Shown here: positions 17,244 to 25,413 of the stretch, piece by piece
Numbering within the stretch: position 1 is the first letter of the stretch
Layout of the letters: every line of letters begins with the position of its first letter
Source: Actinomycetota bacterium
GTDB taxonomy: Bacteria > Actinomycetota > UBA4738 > HRBIN12
Length of the DNA: 64,000 bases
Reading direction: 5' to 3'
Assembly (NCBI GenBank): GCA_026003015.1
Contig: BPGL01000001.1
Coordinates: forward strand, 190,922 to 254,921
Notes under the pieces: generated by a model
The model's input: the letters and a program-made list of their open reading frames with translations, nothing else
The model's database searches: none
What the model was told of the DNA's origin: nothing
Program-made: the position numbers and the translations under genes

Positions 17244-17768
17244 ATGCACGAGACCGAACTGATCGAGCGCCCCTACCTGCGAGCCGACCTGCCCACGTTC
17301 CGCCCGGGCGACACGGTGAAGGTGCACGTTCGCGTCGTCGAGGGCAATCGCGAACGGATCCAGGTCTTCCAGGGCGTCGTGATCCGCCGCCAAGGCGGTG
17401 GCCTGCGCGAGACCTTCACGGTGCGCAAGGTGTCGTTCGGCGTGGGGGTGGAGCGGACGTTCCCGGTGCACGCCCCGGTGATCGCACGCATCGAGATCGT
17501 GCAGCGTGGGCGGGTACGGCGGGCGAAGCTCTACTACCTGCGCGAGCGGCACGGCAAGAAGGCGCGGATCCGCGAGCGGCGGGTCGACGAGGCCAAGCTC
17601 GCGGCCGAGGAGGCGGCCCTGGCCGAGCGGCTCGAAGCCGTCCAACGGCCCGAGGAGCCCGAGGGGCCCGGCGACGTCGCGGCGACCCCCGAGGAGCCGG
17701 CGGCGGAGACGGCGACCGACCTCGAGCCCGACGCCGCGGCGGCCGGGGTCGAGGGGTCCCCGAGCTGA
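17244..17768 (+). CDS. rplS: 50S ribosomal protein L19
   Basis: The first 115 residues are standard L19: [54 protein letters not shown] and [18 protein letters not shown] further 60 residues rich in Glu, Ala and Pro form a tail not needed for ribosome binding; such tails occur in some actinobacteria. The ATG at 17244 gives the conserved start. lepB follows after five bases. Confidence 0.96.
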   Translation: MHETELIERPYLRADLPTFRPGDTVKVHVRVVEGNRERIQVFQGVVIRRQGGGLRETFTVRKVSFGVGVERTFPVHAPVIARIEIVQRGRVRRAKLYYLRERHGKKARIRERRVDEAKLAAEEAALAERLEAVQRPEEPEGPGDVAATPEEPAAETATDLEPDAAAAGVEGSPS

Positions 17769-17773
17769 ACCGC

Positions 17774-18436
17774 GTGGCCGATCGCGCCGGGGACCGTGCG
17801 GGCGCGGAGCTCGGGCCGGACGGCAGCGGGCGCGAACCGGACGATCGGGGGTTCTGGCGGGAGCTGCCCGTGCTCATCGTGGTCGCGCTCGCCGTCGCGA
17901 TCCTGATCAAGACCTTCCTCGTCCAGGCCTTCTTCATCCCCTCCATCTCGATGCGCCCGACCCTGGAGCCGGGGGACCGCGTGCTCGTGTGCCGCGTGTG
18001 CGTGCGGCTGGGCGAGGTGCAGCGGGGGGACGTGATCGTGTTCGCCGACCCAGACGCGCAGCCCAGCAACGATGGGTTCGTTCGCGACACCCTCCGCTGG
18101 CTCGCGGAGGGGATCGGGGTCGCCCACCCGCAGGACGAGGACTTCATCAAGCGCGTGGTGGGGCTTCCCGGCGACGTCGTCGAGATCCGGCGAGGTCGGG
18201 TCTTCGTCAACGGCGAGCGGTTGCAGGAGCCCTACCTCGCGGGCCGGGAGGACACGCGCTCCTTCCCACCCCGGCAGATCCCGGATGGCATGCTGTTCGT
18301 GATGGGCGACAACCGGCTGCGGTCGGGCGATTCCCGCTTCCCCCCGCCCGCCGGCGTGGGGCTCGTCCCGGTCGATCACGTGATCGGGATCGCCTTCGTC
18401 CGGATCTGGCCTCCCGGGCGATGGGGCGGGATCTGA
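17774..18436 (+). CDS. lepB: Signal peptidase I
   Basis: Signal peptidase I removes signal peptides from exported proteins at the outer face of the membrane. The 220-residue protein has one N-terminal membrane anchor (LPVLIVVALAVAILIKTFLV, about residues 34-53) directly followed by the catalytic serine motif IPSISMRPTLEPGDRVLV, the lysine motif FIKRVVGLPGDVVEI near residue 126, and MGDNRLRSGDSR near 180. The GTG start at 17774 gives a short charged cytoplasmic tail. Its 3' end overlaps rnhB. Confidence 0.95.
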   Translation: MADRAGDRAGAELGPDGSGREPDDRGFWRELPVLIVVALAVAILIKTFLVQAFFIPSISMRPTLEPGDRVLVCRVCVRLGEVQRGDVIVFADPDAQPSNDGFVRDTLRWLAEGIGVAHPQDEDFIKRVVGLPGDVVEIRRGRVFVNGERLQEPYLAGREDTRSFPPRQIPDGMLFVMGDNRLRSGDSRFPPPAGVGLVPVDHVIGIAFVRIWPPGRWGGI

Positions 18437-19069
18437 CCCTCGACCGGCTGGAGCGCGAGCTCCGCCGTCAGGGGTTCGTCCGCGTCGCGGGCGTCGACGA
18501 GGCGGGCCGGGGGGCCCTCGCGGGGCCGCTCGTGGCGGCCGCGGTGATCCTGCCGGAGGGCTTCGACCTCGGCGGGATCCGCGACTCCAAGCAGCTCACG
18601 GCCCGTGGGCGGGAGGCGGCGTTCGCGCGGATCATCGCCGAGGCACACTGGGCGGTCCGACGGCTGGAGCCGCGCGTGATCGACGCGCGCGGGCTCCACC
18701 GCTGCAACCTCGACCTGCTCCGGCGGGCGGTCCGGGCGCTCGAGCCTGCCCCCGACTACGTGTTGGCCGACGGGTTCCCGCTCGGCGCGCTTCCCTGGCC
18801 CTCGCTTGGGGTGAAGAAGGGCGACGCCGTTGCCGGTGAGCATCGCGGCCGCCTCCATCCTGGCCAAGGTGGTCCGTGATCGCGAGATGCGCCGCCTGCA
18901 CCGCCGCTACCCCGCCTACAACTTCGCGGAGAACAAGGGCTACGGCACGCCCGAGCACTGGGAGGCGCTCGAGCGCTACGGACCGAGCCCGGTGCACCGG
19001 TACTCCTTCCAGGGGGTGGGGCAGCGAGCCCTGCCGGGCTTCGGGCGACAGGCCTTCGAGCCGGCGTGA
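18421..19069 (+). CDS. rnhB: Ribonuclease HII, frame broken by one extra base
   Basis: RNase HII excises ribonucleotides and RNA primers from DNA. The first 135 residues have the catalytic motif [19 protein letters not shown] and [13 protein letters not shown]; the rest, in the next frame, has [32 protein letters not shown] and HRYSFQGV. One extra T near 18830 breaks the frame; without it the protein has 215 residues. The ATG overlaps the lepB stop by 16 bases. Confidence 0.9.
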
Positions 19070-19085
19070 GAGCATGGGGGGCACG

Positions 19086-19391
19086 ATGGACGACGACATC
19101 GAGCGCTTCGAAGAGGAGCGCGAGCTCGAGCTCTACCGCGAGTACCGGGACGTGCTCCCGATGTTCGCCTACGTGATCGAGACCGAGCGCCGCTTCTACC
19201 TGGCCAACAGCGTCGAGCTGTCGCGGACCGACGACGGCTGGTTGCAGGTCGACCTCGCCGACGCCTGGGTGTGGGACATGTTCCGCCCGGCGCGCTTCGT
19301 CTCGACCGTGCGGGTGCTCACGCGCCGCGACGTCAACGTCGAGGAGCTCAGGCGCGACGAGAGCCACATCCCCGATCCCGCGGACGCCTGA
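19086..19391 (+). CDS. DUF2469 family protein
   Basis: This 101-residue protein is acidic at the N-terminus (MDDDIERFEEERELELYREY) and belongs to a small family seen downstream of rnhB across Actinomycetota (Rv2901c in M. tuberculosis). The conserved core is REYRDVLPMFAYVIETERRF followed by YLANSVEL. No membrane segment or known catalytic motif is present and its function is unknown. The start at 19086 is preferred over an ATG twelve bases upstream because a run of Gs before it can serve as a Shine-Dalgarno sequence. Confidence 0.88.
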   Translation: MDDDIERFEEERELELYREYRDVLPMFAYVIETERRFYLANSVELSRTDDGWLQVDLADAWVWDMFRPARFVSTVRVLTRRDVNVEELRRDESHIPDPADA

Positions 19392-19396
19392 GGCGC

Positions 19397-19419
19397 GTGT
19401 CAGCCCCTCGGGCTAGCGT
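19397..19419 (+). promoter_or_regulatory. PafBC-like DNA-damage promoter of yraN
   Basis: GTGTCAGCC, eight bases, then TAGCGT, then six bases to the GTG start. This matches the mycobacterial RecA-independent DNA-damage promoter, described as tTGTCRgtg-N8-TAnnnT and recognised by PafBC, in the TGTCRG core and in spacing. The same layout occurs before yifB at 21423. Regulation is inferred; pafBC itself is not in the window. Confidence 0.5.
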
Positions 19420-19425
19420 CGCGAC

Positions 19426-19806
19426 GTGCGCGCTGCCACCGTGCGGGGCCTGGAGGGCGGCGCGCTCGCCCGTGCGGGCGAGCGCGCCGCCGAGCTCGTC
19501 TACGTCCGCCGGGGCTACCGGGTGCTGGCGCGGAACTGGCGATGCCGCACGGGCGAGCTCGACCTCGTGCTGGCCCGCGGGCCCACGCTCGTGATCTGCG
19601 AGGTCAAGACCCGGCGCGGGTCGCGGTTCGGAGCCGGGTGGGAGGCCGTCGACGCCCGCAAGCAGGCGAAACTGCGGGCCGTGGCCCGCGCGTTCCTGGT
19701 CGCCACGGGCCTGCGCCCCCGGGAGGTCCGCTTCGACGTGGCGAGCGTGGCGGTGCGGGGGGCCGCCGGCCCGACGGACGTGGAGCTGTTCGAGGACGCT
19801 TTCTGA
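19426..19806 (+). CDS. yraN: YraN/UPF0102 family endonuclease-like protein
   Basis: The 126-residue protein has the restriction-endonuclease-like fold of UPF0102: GERAAELVYVRRGYRVLARNWR, then TGELDLVLARGPTLVICEVKTRRG, where the Glu-Asp-EVK residues form a PD-(D/E)XK-type nuclease centre. Members lie next to comM/yifB in many genomes and are thought to act on DNA, but the substrate is not established. The GTG start sits six bases after a TAGCGT box, predicting a leaderless mRNA. It converges on the decarboxylase gene with 14 bases between stops. Confidence 0.9.
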   Translation: MRAATVRGLEGGALARAGERAAELVYVRRGYRVLARNWRCRTGELDLVLARGPTLVICEVKTRRGSRFGAGWEAVDARKQAKLRAVARAFLVATGLRPREVRFDVASVAVRGAAGPTDVELFEDAF

Positions 19807-19820
19807 GTCCGGCGACCCGC

Positions 19821-21335
19821 TCAGGTCCCGTCGGCGCTCGACCGCGCGAGCCGGCGGATGGCGTCGAGGAGGCGATCGAGGTCGCGTTCGCTGGACAGGT
19901 GGTTCATGACGCCCGCGCGCAGCCAGGTGCGTCCCCGGAGCGTCGTCAGGCTCACCCACGCCGAGCCGTCGAGCTCGAGCGCCCGCTGGAGGGCGACCTG
20001 GTGGGCGTCGAGCGCCTCGGGCCCGAGGTCGCGCACGGGCAGGTGGCGGAAGCACACGACGCCGAGGTCCGGTGGGTCGGGCGTGAGCTCGAGGTCGGGC
20101 GCCGCGCGCAGCCGTGCGGCGAGGGCCTCGGCGAGCTCGACCGTCCGCTCCACGAGCGCGCCGAGCCCCTCGGTACCCAGGTGGGTCCAGCTGGTCCAGA
20201 GCTTGAGCGCCCGCAGGCGGCGCGTGCCCTCGATCGAGTAGCGGTACCAGTCGAGCGGCTCGTCCTCGGGCCGGTTCGAGGCGTAGTACTCGGGGGTCCG
20301 CGAGAACGTCTGCAGCAGGTCCTCCCGGCGGCGCACGAGCAGGCCTCCGATGTCGTAGGCCTGGAAGAACCACTTGTGCGGATCGAGCGTCACGGAGTCC
20401 GCCAGCTCCAGGCCCGGCACCCGGTCGGCCAGGCGCGCCGACAGGCGCGCCGCCCCCCCGTAGGCCGCGTCGACGTGCAGCCACAGCCCCTCGCGGGCCG
20501 CGATCTCGGCGAGCTCGGGCACGGGGTCGACCGAGCCGGTGTTCGTCGACCCGGCGACCGCCGCGATCGCGAGCGGGATGTGGCCGGCGGCTCGGTCGGC
20601 CTCGATCGCCCGGGCCACCGCCTCGCTGGGCAAGCGGAACCGCTCGTCGCTCGCCACGACGCGAAGCGTCTCGGGGGGGAAGCCCAGCACGGCCAGGCCC
20701 CGTTCGACCGAGAAGTGCGCCTGGTCGCTCGCGTACACGCGCACGCCCTCGAGCGCCGCCGCCCTCGGCGCGGCATCGAGCCCCCGGAGCTCGCGCAGCC
20801 GGACGTCGCGGGCCAGCGCGAGGGCCATGACGTTCGCCATGACCCCGCCGGAGGTGAGGACGCCCCACGAGCCGTCGGGCATCCCGACGAGCTCCCGCAG
20901 CCAGGCGATCACCTCCTCCTCGACGAACGCCCCGACCGGGCCGGCGTGCCAGACGTCGACGCCCTGCTGGAGCCACTGCGCGAGCACCTCCCCGGCGATC
21001 GAGGTCGGCAGGGGCGGCGGGGTGAAGTAGCTGAACGATCCGGTGTGCTGCGCGTTGTACGTGGCCGGAGCGATCCGCTCGCGGAACGCCCGCAGGATCT
21101 CGCTCCACGGGGTCGGCCGTCGGGGCGCCGTCCCGGGCCGGCCCGAGGGCCCGAAGTACCGCCGGCGCGCCTCGGGGTAGGGCGTCCCGGCGATCGGGCG
21201 GACGAAGGCGTGGCGGTAGAGCCAGTCGAGCGCCTCCCGCCAGGTCGTAACGCCGAGCTCCTCGAGCGCCGCTCGAGCTCCCGGCTCCGCGTAGGCGACG
21301 AGGTCGGGGTCGGGAAGGTGGGATGCGTCGGCCAC
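19821..21335 (-). CDS. PLP-dependent group II decarboxylase (aromatic amino acid or glutamate type)
   Basis: The 504-residue protein is a group II pyridoxal-phosphate decarboxylase. Motifs are FSYFTPPPLPTSIAGEVL, the cofactor region GVLTSGGVMANVMAL, a histidine in ASDQAHFSVERGL that would stack on PLP, VDAAYGGAARL with the ring-binding Asp, and the Schiff-base lysine in VTLDPHKWFFQAYDIGG. The shape resembles aromatic-L-amino-acid/tyrosine decarboxylases more than glutamate decarboxylase, but substrate cannot be read from sequence. It lies on the opposite strand inside the conserved yraN-yifB pair, suggesting insertion in this lineage. Confidence 0.88.
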   Translation of the reverse strand: MADASHLPDPDLVAYAEPGARAALEELGVTTWREALDWLYRHAFVRPIAGTPYPEARRRYFGPSGRPGTAPRRPTPWSEILRAFRERIAPATYNAQHTGSFSYFTPPPLPTSIAGEVLAQWLQQGVDVWHAGPVGAFVEEEVIAWLRELVGMPDGSWGVLTSGGVMANVMALALARDVRLRELRGLDAAPRAAALEGVRVYASDQAHFSVERGLAVLGFPPETLRVVASDERFRLPSEAVARAIEADRAAGHIPLAIAAVAGSTNTGSVDPVPELAEIAAREGLWLHVDAAYGGAARLSARLADRVPGLELADSVTLDPHKWFFQAYDIGGLLVRRREDLLQTFSRTPEYYASNRPEDEPLDWYRYSIEGTRRLRALKLWTSWTHLGTEGLGALVERTVELAEALAARLRAAPDLELTPDPPDLGVVCFRHLPVRDLGPEALDAHQVALQRALELDGSAWVSLTTLRGRTWLRAGVMNHLSSERDLDRLLDAIRRLARSSADGT

Positions 21336-21344
21336 GGCGGGCGG

Positions 21345-21350
21345 ATGCTA
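21345..21350 (-). promoter_or_regulatory. Putative -10 box of the PLP decarboxylase gene
   Basis: The minus strand reads TAGCAT nine bases before the decarboxylase start codon. It is about 73 bases from the divergent yifB promoter, so the intergenic region is probably bidirectional. Confidence 0.4.
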
Positions 21351-21422
21351 GCAAGCGGGTCGGGCCGAACCGCCCGCCGACGCGACCGGTGCCCGCCGCG
21401 AGGCCGACGGCGCCCGCCGCGG

Positions 21423-21445
21423 GTGTCAGACCCGCCGGCTAGCGT
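21423..21445 (+). promoter_or_regulatory. PafBC-like DNA-damage promoter of yifB-dprA-xerC
   Basis: GTGTCAGAC, eight bases, TAGCGT, then six bases to the ATG. The layout is identical to that before yraN, including the shared GGCTAGCGTCGC around the -10 box. It fits the PafBC/RecA-NDp consensus tTGTCRgtg-N8-TAnnnT known from mycobacteria. Confidence 0.5.
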
Positions 21446-21451
21446 CGCCGC

Positions 21452-22996
21452 ATGTACGGGCGCGTCTTGGGCGTCTCGGTGCTCGGGATCGGGGGCCACC
21501 CGGTGACGGTGGAGGTGCACGTCGGCCGCGGGCTCCCCGCGCTCGCGATCACGGGGCTGCCCGGCGCCGCGGTCGTCGACGCTCGCGAGCGCGTGCGGCC
21601 CGCGGTCGAGCAGTGCGGGTTCACCTGGCCGCTGCGACGCGTCGTCGTGAACCTCGCCCCGGCGAACCTGCGCAAGGACGGGCCGGGCCTGGACCTGCCG
21701 ATCGCCGTCGGCGTGCTCGTCGCCACGGGACAGGCGCCCGCGGCGCGCGCCGCCGACGTCGCGTTCGTCGGGGAGCTCTCCCTTCGCGGCGAGCTCCTGG
21801 CGACGCCGGGCGTGCTGTCGGTCGCGATCGCAGCGGCGCGCGCGGGGCTGCGCGGCGTCGTCGTTCCGGTCGCCAACGCCGTCGAGGCCGCCCAGGTGGA
21901 GGGGCTCGAGGTGGTCGGCGCGTCGAACCTCCGGGAGGTCGTCGGGTTCCTCCGCGGCACGTGGCGGCCGCCCGAGGTCGAGCCGGGGCCGCGCGCTGCG
22001 CCCGCCGCCGCACGCGTCGACCTCGCCGAGGTCAGGGGCCAGGGGCAGGCGCGTCGTGCGCTCGAGATCGCGGCGGCGGGCGGGCACAACGTCCTGCTGG
22101 TCGGCCCGCCGGGCGCCGGCAAGACGATGCTCGCGAGGCGCCTTCCGACGATCTTGCCCGAGATGTCGCGCGAGGAGGCCCTCGAGGTCTCCCAGCTCCA
22201 CTCGGTCGCGGGCCTGCTGCACGGCACCGGGATCCTGCGGGAGCGTCCCTTCCGTGCCCCCCACCACTCGATCTCGCTGGCCGGGCTGCTCGGCGGCGGC
22301 ACGACCGCCCTTCGGCCCGGGGAGGTCTCGCTCGCGACGCACGGCGTGCTCTTCCTGGACGAGGTCACGGAGTTCCGCCGCGACGCTCTCGAGGCGCTCC
22401 GCCAACCGCTCGAGGACGGCCGCGTGGCGCTGACCCGGGCGATCGGGACCGTCGTGTTCCCGGCTCGGTGCACGCTCGTCGCCGCGGCCAACCCCTGCCC
22501 GTGCGGGTTCGACGGTGATCCGCGGCGCGCGTGCCGGTGCCGACCCGACCGGGCCGAGCAGTACCGCCAGCGGCTCTCGGGACCGCTGCTCGACCGCATC
22601 GATCTTCGGCTATGGGTTCCGCGCCTCACGAAGCAGGAGCTGCTCGGGGCCGCCGGCGGCGAGCCCAGCGCCCGGGTTCGCGAGCGCGTCACGGCGGCGC
22701 GCGACCGGCAGCGGGCGCGGCTCGCCGGGCTCGGGCTGGGGTGCAACGCGCAGCTCCCGGGGCCGCTGGCCCGCCGTGAGGTTCGGCTCACCACCGCGGC
22801 GGAGGGGCTGCTCGGGCGGGCGGTCGACGCCATGCAGCTGACGGGGCGGGGGCTCGACCGGGCGCTCAAGGTCGCCCGCACCGTGGCCGACCTCGCGGCG
22901 GCCGAACGGGTCGACGCGGTCCACCTCGCCGAGGCGCTGTCGCTGCGTGGCGAGGCGAGCGGGCCGGAGCGGGAGGTCGCGGTCGGTGCCGGCTGA
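21452..22996 (+). CDS. yifB: YifB/ComM-family AAA+ ATPase (Mg chelatase-like)
   Basis: ComM is a hexameric helicase that promotes branch migration during natural transformation; YifB is the general family name. The 514-residue protein has the N-terminal ChlI-like domain (AITGLPGAAVVDARERVRPA, NLAPANLRKDGPGLDLPIA), Walker A LLVGPPGAGKTMLARRLP near residue 215, the RPFRAPHHSIS motif, Walker B GVLFLDEVTEF, and a cysteine-bearing loop NPCPCGFDGDPRRACRC. The C-terminal lid ends in QLTGRGLDRALKVARTVADL. dprA overlaps its 3' end by eleven bases, tying it to DNA uptake or processing. Confidence 0.95.
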   Translation: MYGRVLGVSVLGIGGHPVTVEVHVGRGLPALAITGLPGAAVVDARERVRPAVEQCGFTWPLRRVVVNLAPANLRKDGPGLDLPIAVGVLVATGQAPAARAADVAFVGELSLRGELLATPGVLSVAIAAARAGLRGVVVPVANAVEAAQVEGLEVVGASNLREVVGFLRGTWRPPEVEPGPRAAPAAARVDLAEVRGQGQARRALEIAAAGGHNVLLVGPPGAGKTMLARRLPTILPEMSREEALEVSQLHSVAGLLHGTGILRERPFRAPHHSISLAGLLGGGTTALRPGEVSLATHGVLFLDEVTEFRRDALEALRQPLEDGRVALTRAIGTVVFPARCTLVAAANPCPCGFDGDPRRACRCRPDRAEQYRQRLSGPLLDRIDLRLWVPRLTKQELLGAAGGEPSARVRERVTAARDRQRARLAGLGLGCNAQLPGPLARREVRLTTAAEGLLGRAVDAMQLTGRGLDRALKVARTVADLAAAERVDAVHLAEALSLRGEASGPEREVAVGAG

Positions 22997-24171
22997 CCCG
23001 GGCGGTCCGGGCGTCGATCGGGCGTCGCGAGGCGACGAGCCGGGCGTCGTTCCCGAGCCCGAGCTCCTCGCCGAGGCGCCGCCCTCGGAGAGGGGATGGC
23101 CTCCCGGCTTCGGGGCCGGCGAGGATCGGGTGGACCTCGTGCGCCTGGCGACGCTTCGGGGGATCAGGCCGCTGCACCTGCACGCGCTCGCGTGGCGGGT
23201 CGGGACCGCCGGGGCCTGCGTCGCCGAGATCCGTGCCGGTCGGGCGGGGACCGACGGCGATCGCCGTCGCCTCGCCTCGATCGACCCCGACGCCGTCCTC
23301 GGCGCGCTCGAGCGGCTCGGCGGGCGCTTCGCCGGGCCGGGCGACCCCGAGTACCTTCCGCGGCTCGAGGACCTCGAGGACCCGCCGCCGGCGCTGTTCA
23401 TCCTCGGCGCGCCGTTGCGCCCCCGTCCCCCGATGGTGGCGGTCGTCGGCGCTCGGCGGTGCACTCCGAGCGGGCGGGAGCTCGCGACCGACCTCGGTCG
23501 GGGGCTCGCGGCGGCGGGGCTCGTCGTCGTGAGCGGGGCGGCGCGCGGGATCGACGAAGCCGCCCACCGTGGGGCGCTCGCCGCCCGCGGGTCGACCGTC
23601 GCGGTGCTCGGCGCCGGGATCGATCGCTCCGCGCCGCGTACCGGTCACGAGCTCCTCGTACGGATCGTCGAGGCTGGGGGCACGGTGGTGTCGGAGTACC
23701 CCCCGGGCGAGGCGCCGCGACCGATGCACTTCCCGGCCCGCAACCGTCTCATCGCCGCGTTGGCCGTCGCCGTGGTCGTCGTCGAGGGTGTCGCTCGCAG
23801 CGGCTCGCGGATCACGGCCGACCACGCGCTCGACCTCGGACGCGACGTCTTCGCCGTGCCGGGGTCCGTCACGAGCGAGCGCGCCGCCACGCCGAACGCG
23901 TTGATCCGTGAGGGCGCGACGCTGATCCGCGGGGTCGAGGACCTGCTCGTGGATCTCGGGCTTGCGGGGGTCGGGGGCGAGCGGTCGCCGCCCGCGCTCG
24001 AGGGCGACGCCGCCCGGGTGTGGGGCTTGCTGGACCTGGGGTTGCCCGACGCGATCGCCCGGGAGGCCGGCCTGTCGGTGACGCGCACGATCGAGGTGCT
24101 CGTCGACCTGGAGGTGCGGGGGCTCGTGCGGGGCGACCGGCGGACGCTACCAGCCCAGGGCCACGGTCTGA
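22986..24171 (+). CDS. dprA: DNA-processing protein DprA, one frameshift near the 3' end
   Basis: DprA binds incoming single-stranded DNA and loads RecA. The Rossmann-fold core reads MVAVVGARRCTPSGRELA, GLVVVSGAARGIDEAAHRGAL, STVAVLGAGIDR, VVSEYPPGEAP, FPARNRLIAALA, GSRITADHALDLGRDVFAVPG and NALIREGATLI; a winged-helix region follows. Near 24138 an extra base hides the natural end, which in the next frame reads GGRYQPRATV and stops at 24171. Without that correction the frame runs on through xerC. GTG start at 22986, inside the end of yifB. Confidence 0.9.
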
Positions 24172-24473
24172 GCCGGGTCGGGCTCGCCGCGACGGACGCG
24201 CTCCAGCGGGCGCCACCGGGGCGGCGGGCGGCTCCTCGGGCCGCCGCGTGGGCCGTTCGGCCGCGTCCGTTCGGCCGGGTTTCTCGCTCCCCGGAGGTCG
24301 GCGGAGGTCGGCGCACCCCGGCCCGATGCCGTCCCCCGTGGGCCTGCGCGGTCCCACCTTCGGGCCCTGGACCGCGGGGTTCGGGGGACCCCTGGCCGGG
24401 GCTTGAACGGGCCCGGTTCCGCTGCAAGGATGGCGGCGCCGCAGCCGAGACGTTCGACCGCGAGAGGAGTTCC
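24172..24473. other. Non-coding gap between dprA and xerC
   Basis: This 302-base stretch has no convincing gene on either strand. It contains a short direct repeat (GGAGGTCGGC type, near 24294-24312) and the possible xerC promoter near its end. I see no RNA gene, terminator with a U-tract or mobile-element end. Confidence 0.5.
24403..24431 (+). promoter_or_regulatory. Possible sigma-70 promoter for xerC-sigma factor
   Basis: TTGAAC at 24403-24408 and AAGGAT at 24426-24431 are separated by 17 bases, the preferred spacing. The -10 match is imperfect. It would give a leader of about 36 bases containing the xerC Shine-Dalgarno sequence. Confidence 0.3.
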
Positions 24474-25413
24474 GTGGCAGCCCCGGAGGAGCTTCCCCAG
24501 TCCGACGCGTCCCTCATCGGGGCGTTCGTCCACCACCTGCGCGCGGAGCGGCGTCTTGCGGCGGGGACGGTCGCGGCCTATCGGCGCGACGTCGAGCGTC
24601 TCGCGGCCTTCCTCGCGCGGGCCGGACGGTCGCTCGACGCCGCCACGCCCCAGCTGCTCCGCCGGTTCCTGGCCCAGCAGCACACCCTCGGCTACGCGCG
24701 GACCTCGATCGCCCGTCGGGTCGCGGCGATCCGCGCCTTCTACCGGTGGGCCGAGTCCTCGGGTCGGCTGGAGCGCGACCCGGCGCTCACCCTGGGCGGC
24801 CCCCGCATCGTACGGCGCCTGCCGGTCGTGCTCCGCCCGGCCGAGGCCGCGGTCCTCGTCGAGGCGCCGCAGGGTCGAGTTTCGGCGCCCGATCCGGTCG
24901 AGCGCGCGGTCGCCCTGCGCGACGCCGCCCTGCTCGAGCTGCTCTACGGCGCCGGCGTGCGGGTGGGCGAGCTGGCGGGGCTCACGCCCGAGCGCGTGGA
25001 CCTCCGCCGACGACGCGTGCGGGTCTGGGGCAAGGGGTCGAAGGAGCGCGAGGTGCCGATCGGCGAGCCGGCCGCGGAGGCGCTCGCAGCGTGGCTGCGC
25101 GACGGCCGCCCCGAGCTCGCGGGTGATCGATCGGGCGAGGCGCTGTTCTTGACCTCGCGGGGGCCGCCCCCTCGGCGACCGCGGGGTGCGCCGGGTGGTG
25201 GCGGCCCACGCGAGGGCGACGCTGCCGGGCAGGCGGGTCTCGCCGCACACCCTCCGGCACTCCTACGCGACGCACCTGCTCGAGGGCGGCGCGGACCTGC
25301 GGGTCGTGCAGGAGCTCCTCGGCCACGCGAGCGTGGCCACGACCCAGCGCTACACCCACGTCTCGCGACGCCGGCTGTTCGAGGCTCACGCGCGCGCGCA
25401 CCCGAGGGCCTGA
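24474..25413 (+). CDS. xerC: Tyrosine recombinase XerC, frame broken by one extra base
   Basis: XerC resolves chromosome dimers at dif with XerD. The corrected protein has about 312 residues: N-terminal SAM-like core-binding domain ([20 protein letters not shown]), then the catalytic domain with arginine in [13 protein letters not shown], lysine in [37 protein letters not shown] and the tyrosine nucleophile in YTHVSRRRL. One extra G near 25160 shifts the frame. The GTG start is preceded by a GAGAGGAG Shine-Dalgarno sequence. The stop overlaps the sigma factor start (TGATG). Confidence 0.92.
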
